This document shows, piece after piece, positions 14,228 to 15,697 of a stretch of 15,697 nucleotides of DNA. This DNA comes from Deltaproteobacteria bacterium. GTDB lineage: Bacteria; Desulfobacterota; Desulfovibrionia; Desulfovibrionales; Desulfovibrionaceae. The position numbers and the translations under genes were made by a program. Every line of letters starts with the position of its first letter. The stretch's first letter is position 1. A model generated the notes under the pieces. The model ran no database searches and had not been told where the DNA came from. It saw only the letters and a program-made list of their open reading frames with translations. The stretch is taken from NCBI GenBank assembly GCA_031253875.1, contig JAIRVN010000100.1, positions 1-15,697 of the forward strand, written 5' to 3'.

Positions 14228-15697
14228 TCAGAATTCATAGCGCAAAGTTCCGAACACGCCGTGGCCGGTTCTGTGTTCGGAAAGCTGGAGGTTATAGTTG
14301 AGGCCGATGGAAAAGCCTTTGCCGTTGGCCACTTCAAAGCCGGCGGTGCCGTCAAAGGTGACGTAATCCACCTGTTGCACTTTCGAATCGGCATTGCCGG
14401 GCACGCCGGGAACCCGTACGCGAGCCTTGGACTTCACGTCGCCGGCAGCGGGAATGACGCCCCCGTCAATTTGCGGCCTGAATGTCCAGCCGCTCTCGAA
14501 TGTGAAGGTCTTGGCAAAGCTTATGCCGACAGGAAAGGTCCAGATGTTCTGGTAGCTGTCGTCCACATCATACACCGTGCCGCCGCCGCTTTTGACCTTG
14601 TAGCTGTCCATGTGGATGCCGGTCCAGCGGATTCCGGCATGGGGAATGATGTCCAACACGGGAGTTTCAAAACAGTATTCGGCTCTCAATCCGGCGTGCC
14701 AGGCCTGGCGGTTCACGTCGCCCGGGAGTTGTGCCCTGGCCAGGGCGGCGGGCACATCCTGGCGCAGAGCATTGTAGGTGCCGGTGTAGCCGCCTTCAAT
14801 GCCGATGCCGATATTGTTCGCGGCCCACCCGCCGTAGAGATTCACGCCCCAGAAGGTGAAGCGGTTTTCGGTGGAGTTGAAGTCTCCGGTGGACTTGGAA
14901 TAGCCGCCGCCCACGTTGAAGGCCGCGCCGACCCGGAACATTTCCTGGAAGGTGTAGTCCGCGCCGAGGGCGAGGCCGCCGAGGGAACTATTGTAGCCGG
15001 TTTTGAAGCTGCCGGCCTTCATGCCCCAGACAGTGCTGTTCTGGTAGAGAGGCATGAGCCACAGGCCAAGGCCGTTGCGCGTAAAACCGTTTCCGGCGGA
15101 CATGCCGGTAACGACCGTGCCGTCCTGGTTTTGGTGCAGGGCCACGGCTTTTCCGCCACCGCCCGTGAAGGGATGGACGAAGGAAGTGCGGCCCGTGACC
15201 GCGCCCGCGCCGGCATTGGCGGCGTCCACCGCTGCGGCGGGCACCGATGATATCTGGGCCATTGCGGACGCGCCTTCAACTGTGGCGGCCGCCAGTTTGG
15301 GATCGTTGGCGCCTATGAAGCCGGCATCGAGCGCGCGGGAGATGAACATAACGCCCGTATTGGGAGACTGTGTGTCAAGGCTCATGCCGCTAATCAGGTT
15401 GTTCAGGCTGGGATTAATAAAGGGTACATTTTTGCTCGAAACGGTCAGCACATATTGGTTGCCGTTCCATACGGCGCTTGCGCCCAAAGCGAGGCTCGAG
15501 CTTGTCAGGTTGGCCCCTGTCCAGGCGCTGTTGCTTGCAGGATTGAGGGCTGTAGCGCCGAACAGATCGCTGATCGTTCCGGCCTGGCCGCCTGTGATGA
15601 CAAGCTTGGAGCCGTCGGCTATGGCAATGCCGCTGGTGGCGGTCAGCGCGCTGGGTGCGGCAAAGAGGCTGAGTGTGGAGCCGACCTGGAAATCCAC
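14228..15697 (-). CDS. Autotransporter, C-terminal part with beta-barrel domain (5' end outside window)
   Basis: The frame is open to the window edge, so only the last 489 residues are visible. Roughly the first 130 are Ser/Gly/Thr/Asn-rich repeats of short strands (SGIAIADGSKLVITGGQAG-like), the end of a passenger beta-helix. A helical linker follows (DPKLAAATVEGASAMAQISSV, here cut before VPAAAVDAANAG). The last 300 or so residues alternate aromatic and small residues as amphipathic strands, for example GLWLMPLYQNSTVWGMKAG and GGLALGADYTF, and the chain ends LRYEF with the terminal phenylalanine read by the BAM outer-membrane assembly machinery. This is a type Va autotransporter layout. Passenger function (adhesin, protease or other) cannot be told from this portion. 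Confidence 0.92.
   Translation of the reverse strand: MDFQVGSTLSLFAAPSALTATSGIAIADGSKLVITGGQAGTISDLFGATALNPASNSAWTGANLTSSSLALGASAVWNGNQYVLTVSSKNVPFINPSLNNLISGMSLDTQSPNTGVMFISRALDAGFIGANDPKLAAATVEGASAMAQISSVPAAAVDAANAGAGAVTGRTSFVHPFTGGGGKAVALHQNQDGTVVTGMSAGNGFTRNGLGLWLMPLYQNSTVWGMKAGSFKTGYNSSLGGLALGADYTFQEMFRVGAAFNVGGGYSKSTGDFNSTENRFTFWGVNLYGGWAANNIGIGIEGGYTGTYNALRQDVPAALARAQLPGDVNRQAWHAGLRAEYCFETPVLDIIPHAGIRWTGIHMDSYKVKSGGGTVYDVDDSYQNIWTFPVGISFAKTFTFESGWTFRPQIDGGVIPAAGDVKSKARVRVPGVPGNADSKVQQVDYVTFDGTAGFEVANGKGFSIGLNYNLQLSEHRTGHGVFGTLRYEF

Noticed and set aside
14123..15250. 375-codon open frame antisense to the autotransporter
   Set aside because: It crosses the terminator at 14164-14196 and mirrors the barrel coding frame; no domain is visible.

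Overview
The window looks like chromosomal DNA of a sulfate-reducing, Desulfovibrio-like deltaproteobacterium (Desulfovibrionaceae). This is an inference from protein style, moderately high GC and the gene order DHH phosphoesterase - truB - rpsO - pnp; no marker was searched. There are no tRNA or rRNA genes, CRISPR arrays, insertion sequences or phage genes. Every stretch without a gene is shorter than 300 bases.

Region 1 (1-4944, + strand) is the distal part of a translation/RNA-processing cluster: the C-terminal half of a DHH/DHHA1 phosphoesterase, truB (overlapping it by 4 bp), rpsO, pnp, and an unrecognised 286-residue protein. The rpsO-pnp gap holds a terminator-like hairpin and then a long-range stem just before pnp. 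This resembles the enterobacterial arrangement in which read-through, RNase III cleavage and PNPase feedback set pnp expression.

Region 2 (4945-8565) is a zinc/envelope-stress module. zraP (periplasmic metal-binding chaperone, - strand) is divergent from zraS-zraR (sensor kinase and sigma-54 activator, + strand). The shared intergenic region carries a good sigma-54 -24/-12 element facing each way and an inverted pair of related 18-bp sequences, 111-161 bp upstream of the predicted zraP start, that could be ZraR sites. This is the most informative regulatory structure in the window.

Region 3 (8600-10061, - strand) has an unknown 126-residue protein followed by a CgeB-type GT-B glycosyltransferase.

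Region 4 (10172-13949, - strand) is a complete ABC importer of the ferric-iron type: binding protein, ATPase, and a fused two-domain permease whose GTG start overlaps the ATPase stop by 4 bp. The binding protein lacks the paired tyrosines of classical ferric-binding proteins, so the ligand is open.

Region 5 (14164-15697, - strand) is the C-terminal part of a large autotransporter, cut by the window edge and ending in a typical beta-barrel terminal phenylalanine, followed by a strong hairpin terminator.

I found no convincing wholly new multi-gene system. The points most worth following up are the zra regulatory region, the ligand of the ABC importer, the metal-binding tail of ZraP, and the two uncharacterised proteins.
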